Shown one piece after another: positions 64,000-64,000 of a stretch of DNA of 64,000 bases (position 1 is the stretch's first letter; every line of letters begins with the position of its first letter). The DNA lies in contig DISZ01000018.1 in the NCBI GenBank assembly GCA_002422085.1, forward strand, positions 378,962-442,961, given 5' to 3'. A program made the translations under genes and the position numbers. The DNA comes from Rhodobacteraceae bacterium UBA6197. GTDB taxonomy: Bacteria > Pseudomonadota > Alphaproteobacteria > Rhodobacterales > Rhodobacteraceae. Below the pieces are notes generated by a model. The model was not told where the DNA came from. It ran no database searches and saw nothing but the letters and a program-made list of their open reading frames with translations.

Positions 64000-64000
64000 T

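Overview
This is a high-GC window from an alphaproteobacterium. The gene content points to the Rhodobacterales (Rhodobacter/Paracoccus/Roseobacter relatives): long PstC/PstA, a tsaD-gpsA / hemD-mitofilin-hemY locus, NarR in place of NarXL, a fused NarK1-NarK2 transporter, and a LuxI/LuxR pair. No species is claimed.

Layout. 1-3.7 kb: phosphate uptake pstS-pstC-pstA (reverse strand, pstA cut by the window edge) behind a well-formed Pho box. 3.9-11.6 kb: housekeeping genes, namely a CbiX-type chelatase, EVE and YciI proteins, gpsA and tsaD, then divergent hemD, a mitofilin-like protein and HemY. 12.3 kb: tRNA-Thr(CGT). 12.4-29.5 kb: an accessory region full of exported proteins and decayed sequence. 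It holds a membrane protein, a 1260-aa TPR-CHAT protease, a TPR/DUF900 alpha/beta hydrolase, a caspase (C14), a chymotrypsin-fold protease, a proline-rich rhodanese, an IS110 transposase remnant, three tandem GYF_2/lipocalin-like paralogues and a PH-like membrane protein. 29.5-35.2 kb: nitric-oxide response genes (DUF6522, NsrR, truncated haemoglobin, hemerythrin, AhpD-like, DUF488, nitronate monooxygenase, 5-FCL, NnrS), most of them translationally coupled. 35.2-46.4 kb: nitrate respiration (narR, narK, narGHJI and a parvulin) with FNR-type boxes. 46.8-50.0 kb: metal P-type ATPase, CbpM and CbpA. 50.1-52.0 kb: AHL quorum sensing (luxI, luxR and a divergent protein made only of the autoinducer-binding domain). 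52.1-54.5 kb: 5-oxoprolinase pxpABC. 54.5-56.9 kb: tex. 56.9-64 kb: an amino-sugar locus with an ABC importer, Gfo/Idh/MocA oxidoreductase, MurNAc-6-P etherase and a divergent BadF-type kinase.

How the parts work together. The nitrate and NO blocks form one anaerobic respiration/nitrosative-stress neighbourhood: NarR and FNR-type control of nitrate import and reduction, NsrR control of NO detoxification and repair. The MurQ/kinase/ABC block reads as uptake and breakdown of N-acetylmuramic acid or a related cell-wall sugar.

The most unusual part is 13.3-27.5 kb. Two caspase-fold proteases (CHAT and C14), a serine protease with a zymogen-like N-terminus, a serine hydrolase, and GYF proteins sitting beside poly-proline proteins are all predicted to cross the inner membrane. 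I propose an extracytoplasmic protease/adaptor system. The domains and catalytic residues are visible in the sequence; the cascade and the partner binding are inference.
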